DNA of 64,000 nucleotides from Sphingobacterium haloxyli (GTDB lineage Bacteria; Bacteroidota; Bacteroidia; Sphingobacteriales; Sphingobacteriaceae): positions 1 to 64,000 of the forward strand of contig NZ_PVBQ01000016.1 in the NCBI RefSeq assembly GCF_002980525.1, written 5' to 3'. Under the pieces are notes generated by a model. It was given only the letters and a program-made list of their open reading frames with translations. It was not told the DNA's origin and ran no database searches. A program made the position numbers and the translations under genes. Numbering within the stretch: the first letter of the stretch is position 1; the number at the start of each line of letters is the position of its first letter. Below are positions 53,566 through 63,208 of this stretch, in pieces.

Positions 53566-54573
53566 TTATGATCTGCGAATTCCTAGCAAATATTTCAATG
53601 ATTGTTTGAACGCTTTTCGAATTTGTTTGGCGGTAACGTATCGCGGGTTGAACACTGGTGTGTGAAGAAAATAGGGCAGTGTGGCGGATTTTCCTTTTTC
53701 CATCGTAATGGCATACCAATTGTTGAAAAAGATACGTTCCAGTTCTTCTACTGGATATTGCTTATGATTTCTGTTTTGCAGGATAATTTCCCGATAAAGT
53801 GTGTAGTACTCTTTCAATGAGTATTTACTTCCGAGTACCGGAGTGAGTAATATATCGGATTCGGTATCACAGGCATTAGGCAACAATCTGTTTAGTTGGT
53901 ACAACAGGATGGCGGTGTGTTGTGCTTCAAGTATATCTTTCTTTTGGATGGAAATATTATTGTCATGTAGCCTGTACTCTACGAGATATTCGGGAATATT
54001 ATCGACCTCCTGTTCCAATGCTATTCTGGAGAGAAGACCATAATCTTCGGCGGCAAAGTAAGATGGATACCCACCCACCTCCAAGAAAGCGGACATACGC
54101 AACATAACAGTAGAATGTACGAAGGAGTTATAGAACAATAGGCCAGCATGTAACTTTTCTGTACCGCATATCGGGAGCATCTCTTGACCCGTCCGCTGCC
54201 CCAGCTTATCGATAACGTAGGCGTATCCGCCTAAAACAGCTAATTTGGACCGGCTTAAAAAGTGTTGCAATTGTATTTCCAACCTATTTGGGAATGCGAT
54301 ATCATCACTGTCGAGTACTGCCAAAAACTCTCCTTTGGCCTTTTGTAGTGCCACGTTTCGTGTAAAGGCGAGCCCTTTGTTTCTTTCATTTTCAATCAAG
54401 CGGATTCTTGGATCCTGAAAACTTCGGACTATTTCGGTTGTATTATCGGTAGATCCATCGTTTACGATCAATAATTCAAAATCAGTGAAGGTTTGGTTAA
54501 GTACACTTTGAATCGCTTCCGAAATAAATGAGGCAGCGTTATAGGCCGCCATGAATACAGTAATTTTAGGCAT
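53566..54573 (-). CDS. Family 2 glycosyltransferase, copy A
   Basis: GT-A-fold inverting glycosyltransferase of 335 residues. The N-terminal FMAAYNAASF, nucleotide-binding LLIVNDGSTDNTTEIV and metal-binding LAVLDSDDIAFPNRL (DxD-like SDD) are clear. A downstream HSTVMLRMSAFLEVGGYP acceptor-side motif follows. The C-terminus is basic (FKQSLKYLLGIRRS). It is a close paralogue of the next gene, arisen by tandem duplication. It probably adds a sugar to a lipid-linked O-antigen or exopolysaccharide chain; donor and acceptor unknown. Confidence 0.92.
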   Translation of the reverse strand: MPKITVFMAAYNAASFISEAIQSVLNQTFTDFELLIVNDGSTDNTTEIVRSFQDPRIRLIENERNKGLAFTRNVALQKAKGEFLAVLDSDDIAFPNRLEIQLQHFLSRSKLAVLGGYAYVIDKLGQRTGQEMLPICGTEKLHAGLLFYNSFVHSTVMLRMSAFLEVGGYPSYFAAEDYGLLSRIALEQEVDNIPEYLVEYRLHDNNISIQKKDILEAQHTAILLYQLNRLLPNACDTESDILLTPVLGSKYSLKEYYTLYREIILQNRNHKQYPVEELERIFFNNWYAITMEKGKSATLPYFLHTPVFNPRYVTAKQIRKAFKQSLKYLLGIRRS

Positions 54574-54738
54574 AATATATCATGCAATGCGACGCTCCAT
54601 TCATACTCTTCAATTAATAATTGACAAAAATTTGTGTAGCTAAAATAAGGTTATTTTGTGTCAGTTTTTTATTTAGGAATAAAAAAAAATTGATCGACAT
54701 TTAAAAGAAAAATGGCACTGTTTGGTGGGGCTCTAGGA

Positions 54739-55758
54739 CTACGGACGGATTCCCAGTATATATCGGAGCGATTGTTTGAATGCTTTTCGGATATGTTTAG
54801 CTGTGGCGTGGGACCGATTGAATACGGGAGTTCGTAAGAGAAGAGGGAGTGTCTTGGATTTCCCTTTCTCCATTACAATCATATACCAATTGTTGTAAAG
54901 GATTTGCTCCAGCTCCAGGGTGGGGTATTGTTTTCGTTTACGGTTTTGAAGAATGATTTCTCTGTAGAGTGCGTAATATTCTTGAGGTGAATATTTGCTG
55001 CCGATAACCGGCGCACGGAGTATATCTGGATCGATATGATCCGTATTAGGAAGTAATTTGTCTAGCTGATAAAATAGGATGGCCCGTAGCTGTGTTTCGG
55101 CGAGATGTCTTTTCCGATCGGTGATATTGCTGTCGTGTATGCGATATTCACCGAGATATTCGGGAATGTTGTCCACTTCGTATTTTAATGCTATCCGCGA
55201 AAACAACCCATAGTCTTGGGCAACGGGGTGATTGGGATATCCCCCCATCTCTCTAAAAGCGGCCGTGCGCATCATGACAGTAGAGTGGACGAACGAGTTG
55301 TAGAACAAGAGCCCGGCATGAAGTTTTTCAGACTCGCAGATCGGCACCATCTTTTGGTCTGTGCGATTACCCTCCTCATCTATAATATAGGCACAAGCTC
55401 CCAATACCGCTAATTTAGATCGGTCTAGAAAGTGTTGAAGTTGTGTTTCCAACCTGTTCGGAAAAGCAATGTCATCACTGTCGAGCACTGCCATGAATTC
55501 TCCTTTAGCTTCTGAGAGCGCGACATTTCGGGTGAAAGGAAGCCCTTTGTTTTCGCCATTTTCAATCAACCGAATCCGGGGATCATCATAACTTCGTACA
55601 ATTTGGGTCGTATTGTCCGTAGAACCATCGTCTACGATCAATAACTCAAAATGCGGATAAGATTGCCTAAGCACGCTTTCAATCGACGTGGCAATGTAAG
55701 GAGCTGCATTGTAAGCAGCCATAAAAACGGTGATTTTATTTTTATTCTCGTTGGACAT
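54739..55758 (-). CDS. Family 2 glycosyltransferase, copy B
   Basis: Paralogue of copy A over its full 339 residues, with the same motifs: FMAAYNAAPY, LLIVDDGSTDNTTQIV, LDSDDIAFPNRL, HSTVMMRTAAFREMGGYP and the tail FKQSLRYILGIRP. Differences cluster in the C-terminal acceptor-binding third, so the two may act on different acceptors. A 165-base AT-rich gap separates the copies. Confidence 0.92.
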   Translation of the reverse strand: MSNENKNKITVFMAAYNAAPYIATSIESVLRQSYPHFELLIVDDGSTDNTTQIVRSYDDPRIRLIENGENKGLPFTRNVALSEAKGEFMAVLDSDDIAFPNRLETQLQHFLDRSKLAVLGACAYIIDEEGNRTDQKMVPICESEKLHAGLLFYNSFVHSTVMMRTAAFREMGGYPNHPVAQDYGLFSRIALKYEVDNIPEYLGEYRIHDSNITDRKRHLAETQLRAILFYQLDKLLPNTDHIDPDILRAPVIGSKYSPQEYYALYREIILQNRKRKQYPTLELEQILYNNWYMIVMEKGKSKTLPLLLRTPVFNRSHATAKHIRKAFKQSLRYILGIRP

Positions 55759-56076
55759 GTTTACGCAATCATTGGCGTTATATGGCTGCGTGATGGATAT
55801 CGGAGACCCATTTCATTGCGTATGCAATAGTCCTATCGGATAAACAGCTTATATAACGCTTTTCACTATGGTTGACTTTAGGGAAGAAGCCCCGAACAGC
55901 CAATATATGATCTGCATCGTACGATGTACGATCGTAATGAACGTCTAATATAGGTTATTTTTCTTAAAAGAGCGTAAAGTAGAGGGAAAAAGATGTCAAT
56001 GCAATTGTCGAATCTACTTTCTCTTGGACGGAAGTGATTGTGCCGGTAGGCCTTTAGTTATTTAGCGTGGCAGCTT
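55759..56076. other. Intergenic region upstream of GT2 copy B
   Basis: 318 bases without a gene. It contains a short palindrome ATCGTAC-GAT-GTACGAT near 55917-55933. No promoter of clear consensus was found. Confidence 0.3.
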
Positions 56077-56946
56077 CTAAAAGGTGACAAAACTATCTAA
56101 AATAAGCCCCCGACCATCACTGTTCTCGCGTTCGGTGTTGATCCATTTATTGGGGGATACCACGATTTTGTCGGTATTGCTATTGAGCCAAGCCCCCCAC
56201 CAACTAAAACTACTATTTGCGATAATATTATGGTTGCACAAACTCATTAATTGCATATCTATATAGCTCTGCCGGTCTGTATTCCAGTCGACAAAAACTG
56301 CATCGATATGCGCGAAAGTTTCTTGGCACCAGGGAATGTCGTTGGAAAACACGACAAATAGGGGGGAAGCTACCTTTTCAAGGATATAAGCGATGGCTCT
56401 CTCGTAATAGGCCGTATCGCAGACGCTTCCGAGATGGGTATTTACTTCATTTAAATAATCTCCTCGACGCACGTGGAGCGCTACGGTGGTATGCTGTCGA
56501 ATATGACGGAGAAGCTCCTTGTTTTTCGAGTCGTTAAGAACTGGGAAGCGGAAATGCTCGCGAAGCTCCTGCGCAACCATGTTGACATAATCAACATCTT
56601 GCCAATACCCCCAATAGTAACGGTTTTGTGTATCGCTAAAGATTGCCTTGTCATAAGCAAACGACATGGTTTCTTCCATATAGGCGTGTTTGGTACGGTA
56701 TAATCGCCTTAGCTTACGCCATATCCATTTTCGGTTGTGTGGAAGATAGAGATTTAGTTCAAACTTGGACACGGTATCTAACTCGATACCGAAAATGCTG
56801 TTCAGTTCAAAGCCATTGTGAAGTGGATAGGTTTCGAAATCTGTTAGATCTGCTTTGACCTTTTTAAACTTATTTTGTAGGGTAAGATAGAATGCATATT
56901 GGAACATTTGGTTTCCAAGCCCCCCTAAGAATTTGACAATTTTCAT
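56077..56946 (-). CDS. Alpha-1,2-fucosyltransferase (GT11)
   Basis: A 289-residue GT11 enzyme, transferring fucose from GDP-fucose to galactose-type acceptors. The start MKIVKFLGGLGNQMFQYAF is the family N-terminus; 23 upstream codons were discarded. The GDP-binding motif HVRRGDY is at 158-164, and NSSFSWWGAWLN near the C-terminus is the other family motif. It suggests a fucosylated surface glycan. No GDP-fucose synthesis genes are in the window. Confidence 0.93.
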   Translation of the reverse strand: MKIVKFLGGLGNQMFQYAFYLTLQNKFKKVKADLTDFETYPLHNGFELNSIFGIELDTVSKFELNLYLPHNRKWIWRKLRRLYRTKHAYMEETMSFAYDKAIFSDTQNRYYWGYWQDVDYVNMVAQELREHFRFPVLNDSKNKELLRHIRQHTTVALHVRRGDYLNEVNTHLGSVCDTAYYERAIAYILEKVASPLFVVFSNDIPWCQETFAHIDAVFVDWNTDRQSYIDMQLMSLCNHNIIANSSFSWWGAWLNSNTDKIVVSPNKWINTERENSDGRGLILDSFVTF

Positions 56947-57425
56947 CTGAATTATATCCGTAAGACTGGTTACGTTTGCTAGGGGTAAAGATACTGTTTT
57001 CGTGAGCTTTTCCAAAATGCAGATTGGTCACATTGTGTAAACGTGTACACATCCAAGCTGATCAGAACGTTTAGCTAAATGCCTCATGCCGGCTTTAGAG
57101 AAAATTCAATATCGTTGGAAAGGAAGTTGCATAAAACCAATGGAAGAAAGTGCTTAGAACGACACCTTTCGTTCTAATGGACCACCATCGGTAGTCGGAA
57201 TCACTAATCAGCATAACATTTCGTCTCTGCTGCTATGTCTTTTCAGGGCGAGAACAAGGGATTGAATGAAGATAGTTGACGTGTCTGCCTTTGATAGTCA
57301 TTATTGGTTTACATATTCATATATCCATTTTTTACAAAAATGTAAACGGATCCAAATTCACAGATACAATGAGGACATCCTTTTTGGACGTCCTCAAATA
57401 AGGATGAATAATGGAAATAAAGAGT
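56947..57425. other. Gene-free region between fucosyltransferase and cytolysin genes
   Basis: 479 bases with no supported gene. A hairpin GAGGAC-A-TCC/GGA-C-GTCCTC at 57371-57395 may end the cytolysin transcript, though no U-tract follows on the minus strand. Confidence 0.4.
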
Positions 57426-58925
57426 TTAAGGTATTACATACCCAGCAATTCGTTCATATACGTATCCCGTAATATTTCCTTTATATTTAGTGTAAAAGTG
57501 ATCCTTCCCGTTATAGTATCTGTGCAATGGTACAGCACCAGCGACTTGTTCTTTATATAAATAACCTTCTATACCCTCGTATTTGTACCCTACATAATTA
57601 CCTAGCTCATGGACATAATAGTGATCATAACCATTATAATATCGGTGGAAGGGGACGGTATTAGGAACTTGCGACCTGTAAAGATGACCTTCGTTTGTTT
57701 CGAAGACATATCCCGAGAGCAGCTCATCTTGAGGTCGTGTAGTGTAAAGGTGCTCTAATCCATTATAGTAGCGTCGAAGCGGTAACAGTAAGGAGGAACA
57801 ATCTCTTAAATAATAATCACCATTAATCATTGTTTTATAGATGCCGTGATTCTTGGCATTCCTAAGTCTGTAAGCAATAATCTCTCCTCTGGAATCTGAG
57901 GTAAGGTTACCACTGTTTATTACATAATCCTTGAAACCTTCAATTCCGTTGATAGTTTTTACAGCTTCATTTGAAGAACCGCCAATTACGGTTCCACTGA
58001 TTCTTAGATCTTCCATAACCTTTCTTTGATCTTGACTTAGGTCTGTGCCGCCTCCAATTTTCCAATAAGAAAAAGAAGCAGACAGAGATTTGTGCACGCT
58101 AGCCGAATCATAAGAACTTTCTAGCAAAAGATATGCGCTTCTTCCATAGTCTATCGACGATATGTATATAGGAGCAACCGGACCTTGGAAATCGGCAGGT
58201 TTGGTGAATAAATTGCCATCTGATGGAATATCAATATCGGCAGAAAAAAATTTCTGAAACATCTTTAATAGATAATAGTTTTTTGTTGAAGTTGTACTTT
58301 CCTTGAAGTTTGCAAAGGAATTGAAAATGCTACCGAACTTTAAATTCGCTCCAACACTCATTTCTATTTCTGATTTTGATCTAGCCTGGGTTAATTCAAA
58401 CGTGAAGTTTGCTGGTTGTTGTCCGTTAATCGTGGCGTTGGTTATATCCTGCATCGCTATTCTAAAATTTGATAACGTAGGTGTAATGGTTTTAGCTATG
58501 ACACCTGTCGATCCTTGTATGGAAACTGAAAAAGTAACAGGTTTCATTTGATGAGTAGAAGGTAAAAAGAACGGAGCGTACGCACCTTCTTGGATTGATT
58601 CTCCATTTAAGAGTGATCCGATATACATTATTTCAGACGTTGGATCCAATAGGGCCAGCTTATCAAATGTCGCCGATTGCGTTCGTTTTTCAACGGTACA
58701 ACCTGCTGTACTGGTTTGAGTTGATATATTTACAGACGATACATTTTCTGAATGTGCGTTCGATAAATCTTGTTTGGGCTCTTTATAATAGCGAAATTCA
58801 TTCTTACTGTTGTCGATGGGTAACTGGTTCTCTATTTTCTTATTATCAATTGGAAGCGTTTCCTTATTACAAGAGGACATGAAAAATAAAATCGGTAGCG
58901 TAAATAAAAAATACTTTTTTAACAT
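57426..58925 (-). CDS. Cholesterol-dependent-cytolysin-like lipoprotein with C-terminal YYNG repeats
   Basis: A predicted pore-forming lipoprotein of 499 residues, lipobox MSSC (Cys19). Residues about 95-376 match domains 1-3 of thiol-activated cytolysins: EIMYIGSLLNGES aligns with the FPGALL region, APIYISSIDYGRSAYLLLES (251-270) with the ISSVAYGR segment, and ISGTVIGGSSNEAVKTINGI with the VIYGGSAKDEV segment. The cholesterol-binding domain 4 with the undecapeptide is absent. In its place are three repeats (381-422, 425-464, 465-499) with RYYNG..HxY and GYxYE, like DUF5648 repeats. It probably targets bacterial or glycan receptors rather than cholesterol (inference). Confidence 0.87.
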   Translation of the reverse strand: MLKKYFLFTLPILFFMSSCNKETLPIDNKKIENQLPIDNSKNEFRYYKEPKQDLSNAHSENVSSVNISTQTSTAGCTVEKRTQSATFDKLALLDPTSEIMYIGSLLNGESIQEGAYAPFFLPSTHQMKPVTFSVSIQGSTGVIAKTITPTLSNFRIAMQDITNATINGQQPANFTFELTQARSKSEIEMSVGANLKFGSIFNSFANFKESTTSTKNYYLLKMFQKFFSADIDIPSDGNLFTKPADFQGPVAPIYISSIDYGRSAYLLLESSYDSASVHKSLSASFSYWKIGGGTDLSQDQRKVMEDLRISGTVIGGSSNEAVKTINGIEGFKDYVINSGNLTSDSRGEIIAYRLRNAKNHGIYKTMINGDYYLRDCSSLLLPLRRYYNGLEHLYTTRPQDELLSGYVFETNEGHLYRSQVPNTVPFHRYYNGYDHYYVHELGNYVGYKYEGIEGYLYKEQVAGAVPLHRYYNGKDHFYTKYKGNITGYVYERIAGYVIP

Positions 58926-58950
58926 TATAAAATATAGTTTGGTATGGTTG

Positions 58951-58958
58951 CAAAACTA
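58951..58958 (-). promoter_or_regulatory. -7 element of the cytolysin-like gene
   Basis: TAGTTTTG on the minus strand fits TAnnTTTG, 25 bases before the ATG. No -33 TTG is at the usual distance. Confidence 0.45.
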
Positions 58959-59094
58959 ATCTTTTTTTTCAAAATCACCATTATCTCAAATAATATATGA
59001 TGGGTTTAGGCTGAGCCCTATTGGCTTTACTAATTGCATTAATGAGTTTTTTTATTAAGTTAGCATATTAATAATAAATGATAGAGTTCCTTTG

Positions 59095-60099
59095 ATGAAA
59101 AAGAAAATCCTACTTCTCGTTCCTGATGATTATAGATTGTATGTGTTGATAGAGAGGAATTTAAAGCAACTGGGCTTTGAGGTCACCACAATCCTTCATA
59201 ACTCCGTTAAGTTTAGATATAAAAACATCTCACAACGATTGTCTAACCTATTCCGAAAAGTATTAGACGGCAACACAAATTATAAGAAAAAACTAAAGGA
59301 GATTCATACAGCGGAATGTTTGGTTAAAGAAATTGATATGTATGATCAATTTGATTATTGTTTGGTAATGCGGGCCGATTTTTTTCATGAAGATGTATTG
59401 CTCAAAGCCAAGGAGAAATCTAATTTCATAGTTTCTTACCATTATGATGGTCTAGGACGAAACCCTTCTATTTATGATCGGATACCGTTATTTGACCGAT
59501 TCTATGTATTTGATGAGGAAGATTTAATATCGGACGGAAAAGTAAAAACCTGTCTTTCCCATAATTTTTATTTTGACGATGATGGAGGAGAAGGTAGAGA
59601 TCCAGTCTATGATTTATACTTTCTAGGTTTTTATAATGAAACCAGAGAAGAGCTGTTATTGAGATTTTTTGACTTGGCTAAGCGTTGTTTGGGAAACGTT
59701 AAGTTTCAGATTGTGTTTCTGCCCAAAGACGTGGATCGCATGCCTGAGTATGAGCGGCGAGGTATTGAATGTCTGATTGATTTAGTTCCTTTTGAGGAGT
59801 ATTTACAAAGAGTCGAACAGGCGAAGGTCATTGTAGATTTTGTTATTAGTGACCATAAAGGTCTTTCCTTTCGAATCTTTGAAGGACTAAAATATCAGAA
59901 AAAGATTATTACAACGAACGCAAGCGTTGTTAAATACGATTTTTATACGCCTAAAAATTTCTATGTGCTGAATTACGATACGCTTAATGAAACAGAACTT
60001 TTAAAATTCGTCAATAATCCTTTTAATCCTATTGACGACTCCGTACGACTGAGATATAGTTTTTCCCATTGGATAAAAGAGGTGCTAAATATAAAATAG
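59095..60099 (+). CDS. GT-B-like glycosyltransferase, CgeB/DUF3880-type, copy A
   Basis: A 334-residue protein starting MKKKILLLVPDDYRL. The C-terminal half carries GLSFRIFEGLKYQKKIITTNASVVKYDFY, the retaining-GT-like E motif (RIFEGL) of family 1/CgeB-like glycosyltransferases. The N-terminal half has YHYDGLGRNPSIYDRIPLFDRFYVFDEEDL. It is divergent from the cytolysin gene and paralogous to the protein encoded at 60987-62012. Its presence in an LPS-type cluster suggests a sugar transferase; donor unknown. Confidence 0.75.
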   Translation: MKKKILLLVPDDYRLYVLIERNLKQLGFEVTTILHNSVKFRYKNISQRLSNLFRKVLDGNTNYKKKLKEIHTAECLVKEIDMYDQFDYCLVMRADFFHEDVLLKAKEKSNFIVSYHYDGLGRNPSIYDRIPLFDRFYVFDEEDLISDGKVKTCLSHNFYFDDDGGEGRDPVYDLYFLGFYNETREELLLRFFDLAKRCLGNVKFQIVFLPKDVDRMPEYERRGIECLIDLVPFEEYLQRVEQAKVIVDFVISDHKGLSFRIFEGLKYQKKIITTNASVVKYDFYTPKNFYVLNYDTLNETELLKFVNNPFNPIDDSVRLRYSFSHWIKEVLNIK

Positions 60100-60107
60100 A
60101 TATTTTT

Positions 60108-60899
60108 CTAGTAGGCTGAGGGGGAATCTAAATTTCCCTCATCATCAAATTTCCAAGAATTGGAAGTTGAGGAGGTTTTCATGTAATGTATTTGCTCGTC
60201 CGTTAGATTTTTGGGGTTTAGATACCAGCCTATATGTTTTGACGTGAAATTTCCCCCTAACCGTATTGCTCGATAGAAGTTACGTTGTCTAACTTTAAAT
60301 TTAGTGGGATAGAAGGGCTTGTACAATGCAAACGTCGTATCGACGTCGGCTAGGAATACATCTTTTTCTAACTCTTTTTCCCAGAATTTTCGTTCCCAGC
60401 TAACGACTTTCTCTTTCAAAGGATAATAGTCGGGAATGGTATCTATATCTAAGGCCAGACCTACTTTGACGATTTTCTTATTGTACTTATCCATTTTCTT
60501 TATCATCATTTTGATAAAATTGGCAGGTAAATTGGGATTCGGCAGGATATCGGCATCCGTGATAAAATAATACCCCTGTCCATACTTTTTTTGAAGGTCT
60601 TCATTCTCAAAAAATACCATGTGTCCGTGATTTTTGTTCATTAGTTCGACACTGACTCTAGGCTGAATTTTTTTGTAATATTCCAATAGGGGTGGGTAAT
60701 CTGACTTATTGTCGATAATAACAATATTGTCCACTTTTCTTTCTAAAAGGAAGTCTACTAACTTTTTTAAATTGTCAAGCTGATTATAATTAATAATAAT
60801 GACAGGGATACTGTTGGGGTTTTTCCGCTGTTTTAGTACGGATGAATTAAATCGTATTGTAAACTGATATAGAAGGGAACGAAAAAAACTTTTTGCCAT
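60108..60899 (-). CDS. Glycosyltransferase, GT2-like
   Basis: A 263-residue GT-A-fold protein. The N-terminal PVIIINYNQLDNLKKLVDFLL, VIIDNKSDYPPLLEYY and the metal site YFITDADILPNP (DAD) fit a GT2-type nucleotide-sugar transferase, though the family match is weaker than for the other GT2 genes. It is convergent with the preceding gene with eight bases between and shares the strand of the following glycosyltransferases. Confidence 0.78.
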   Translation of the reverse strand: MAKSFFRSLLYQFTIRFNSSVLKQRKNPNSIPVIIINYNQLDNLKKLVDFLLERKVDNIVIIDNKSDYPPLLEYYKKIQPRVSVELMNKNHGHMVFFENEDLQKKYGQGYYFITDADILPNPNLPANFIKMMIKKMDKYNKKIVKVGLALDIDTIPDYYPLKEKVVSWERKFWEKELEKDVFLADVDTTFALYKPFYPTKFKVRQRNFYRAIRLGGNFTSKHIGWYLNPKNLTDEQIHYMKTSSTSNSWKFDDEGNLDSPSAY

Positions 60900-60986
60900 T
60901 TTAATATTTTTCTATTGAAAATTATTATCCATCTGGATGATGAATGAACATTTTCCCAAAGTTAAAAAATAAATCATAATAATTTC

Positions 60987-62012
60987 TTATAACGCTCTTG
61001 GAAGCTCTATCGATGTATAAGGAGCCAGATTAAGCATATACGCTATCCAATTGGAGAAGCTGTATTTTTGTTTGACGGTGTCATTTAGAGGTTTGTATGG
61101 GGTTGCTATAAATTTTGAAAGTTCTTGTATACTTTGTCCGGTCCAAATTAAAAAGTTCTCTGGATGATAAAAGTCATAGTTGACCACGTCAGCATTGGTT
61201 GTAATTACTTTTTTATTATACCCTATTCCTTCAAAAATCCTAAAGGACAATCCGCTATGTACGGGATTTTGTATGTCTATAAGGACGTTCGCTTTAAAAA
61301 CATCTCGTAGATTTTCTTCATAGGAGAGGACTTCGGAAGTTGGTGTTAAGCTTTTTGATGTCACAAGTTCCATAACCCGATTCCTATCCGAAACAATTTT
61401 TATATTCTTATCTACTTTCAATATCTCCAGTTTTGTATTGATGTCACTTAGGATATCAATGCGACCTTCCAAATAACTACCAAGATAATGTGCATAGTTT
61501 CGAATGCTGGAAACAGGAGGGATTATATAATCGAAGTAAAAATTGGTGGTCGGAAGTGTGCCCTTTCTTGATAAATCACGAGCATCAAATACAAAAAATC
61601 TATCCATTAAAGACATGTACTGCTGTATCTCTGGATATCTACCTAGACCATCCCATTGATAGCCCACAAATTCCTTGCATTTTTTCTTTGCTGACTCTAT
61701 AAACTCGAAAGGGTAAAGGTCTGGACGGATAACGAGACCGTAATCCATATTTCCTATGGAATTCAGGTCATTAAGTAGTTGCTCTTTGTGTTGCTCGAGA
61801 ATAAGTTTCCGCTTAAAGCCTCTGTCACCTAAAAAAGTTTTTCTCCAAAAATTATGGAGTCGTTGCCCGGTGTTCTTATATTGAAAGTTTTTGGCATCTA
61901 ATGGAGTGATCATATGAACTTCAAATCCCAAGAATTTCAAGTTTTTCTCAAAAGCACTTGGGAATACAACTTCATCAGGGGCAATAAAGAGTATACTTTT
62001 CTGCCTAAACAT
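60987..62012 (-). CDS. GT-B-like glycosyltransferase, CgeB/DUF3880-type, copy B
   Basis: A 341-residue paralogue of the protein at 59095-60099. Shared pieces include QYKNTGQRLHNFWRK, YQWDGLGRYPEIQQYMSLMDRFFVFDARDL and SGLSFRIFEGIGYNKKVITTNADVVNYDFY. The two copies lie on opposite strands, flanking the GT2-like gene. Function as for copy A, inferred. Confidence 0.75.
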   Translation of the reverse strand: MFRQKSILFIAPDEVVFPSAFEKNLKFLGFEVHMITPLDAKNFQYKNTGQRLHNFWRKTFLGDRGFKRKLILEQHKEQLLNDLNSIGNMDYGLVIRPDLYPFEFIESAKKKCKEFVGYQWDGLGRYPEIQQYMSLMDRFFVFDARDLSRKGTLPTTNFYFDYIIPPVSSIRNYAHYLGSYLEGRIDILSDINTKLEILKVDKNIKIVSDRNRVMELVTSKSLTPTSEVLSYEENLRDVFKANVLIDIQNPVHSGLSFRIFEGIGYNKKVITTNADVVNYDFYHPENFLIWTGQSIQELSKFIATPYKPLNDTVKQKYSFSNWIAYMLNLAPYTSIELPRAL

Positions 62013-62046
62013 TTTTGTCGGTTAAAATAGACTGTTCCCTTACCTC

Positions 62047-63138
62047 TTAAACCCTCGAAGCACCCATTTCACACTCATAAATTGACGTATCGATCGTGCT
62101 TCTGAATCGTGATACAATCCGACGTATCTTCGGGTTGTTCATAACGTTATCCGGAGATTTCTCGTCAAAGAAAGAAAGCACATGTTTCAATTTTTCCTTG
62201 CCGACAAATACACCCAAGGACATCCGTTCGCGAACAACATTTTTGTATTTGCGTTTTTTCTTACGGCTTTCATACTTCAGTTGAAACTCCGTTTTAGAGA
62301 CGATCTGATGAGCAGGGAAATGTTGTCCGATATAACGCTCATATTCGGCGTGGAAGGAGCCAATAAAGCCATGTTCTGTATTCCAAGGCTTCAATTCGCC
62401 TACAAAGTGAAAGATTTTCGGCTGAAATTCTGCTAATAAAGGTATAGTTGTGTCGATAAGCTGGTAATTATATAAAAAAGATAAAGATCCAATTTCGTCA
62501 TATAGCACAGTGTTAATCAATGTCTGATCGTGCCGTAGAAGTTTTTGTCTGTTTTTTCGTGCGTAGGCCATCATCTTCTCCAAGTAGCCTATTTTAAGCA
62601 GACGCTTGGTATTAAATAGAATCACGCCGGCGTTCCTGTATTGATGCTTTAAAGCGATATAGCGGTTTAGATACGCATTATGGAAGTTAAAGCCCGACTT
62701 ACGCTCGATCTCCGATATATCGATAGCCATCATGAGTCCTTTACCTTCTTGATTGCTGTCCAGAATCTGTGAAATACATGGGGCACTTACATAAACATCA
62801 GCATCCAGATATAAGATTTGCTCGTATTCGTCTTTAAAAAGAGCCGGTAAAAATATTTTATGGTAAGTTGCCGAAGAAAGCCGACCGACCGGAAGCCCAT
62901 CGATTACGGAGAAATCAACGGTACAATAGCGGATATTCTCTTGGGTAGATACCGGAATCTTTTCGGTATCGGGCAGACAGATTACAATGTCGAAATCACG
63001 CGCTGTCTCTTTTTCCAGAATCTGACTTGCAACGAAAGAGGCATATGGCAGATAGGCGCTGTCCACGCATAGTGCAACAGCTCTTTTGTTTTTTGCCGGT
63101 TGTGTACTGTGTTTAAGCGTTGGTAAAAAATTTATCAT
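62047..63138 (-). CDS. Family 8 glycosyltransferase
   Basis: A 363-residue retaining glycosyltransferase of the LPS galactosyl/glucosyltransferase type. Motifs: SATYHKIFLPALF, the DxD in ILYLDADVYVSAPC, RNAGVILFNTKRL, LLRHDQTLINTVLYD and HFVGELKPWN. A basic C-terminal part (about 295-315) may bind the membrane. It lies 34 bases upstream of copy B of the GT-B pair and belongs to the same cluster. Confidence 0.93.
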   Translation of the reverse strand: MINFLPTLKHSTQPAKNKRAVALCVDSAYLPYASFVASQILEKETARDFDIVICLPDTEKIPVSTQENIRYCTVDFSVIDGLPVGRLSSATYHKIFLPALFKDEYEQILYLDADVYVSAPCISQILDSNQEGKGLMMAIDISEIERKSGFNFHNAYLNRYIALKHQYRNAGVILFNTKRLLKIGYLEKMMAYARKNRQKLLRHDQTLINTVLYDEIGSLSFLYNYQLIDTTIPLLAEFQPKIFHFVGELKPWNTEHGFIGSFHAEYERYIGQHFPAHQIVSKTEFQLKYESRKKKRKYKNVVRERMSLGVFVGKEKLKHVLSFFDEKSPDNVMNNPKIRRIVSRFRSTIDTSIYECEMGASRV

Positions 63139-63208
63139 TTATTAATGTTTAGTCCGTATCTCAGCCCCCGAATATGTTGAAGTGCTAAAGTTGCAAAATA
63201 TATGCCAC

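Noticed and set aside
53411..53665. Plus-strand frame of 84 residues
   Set aside because: It is the antisense of the GT2 relic and of the end of GT2 copy A.
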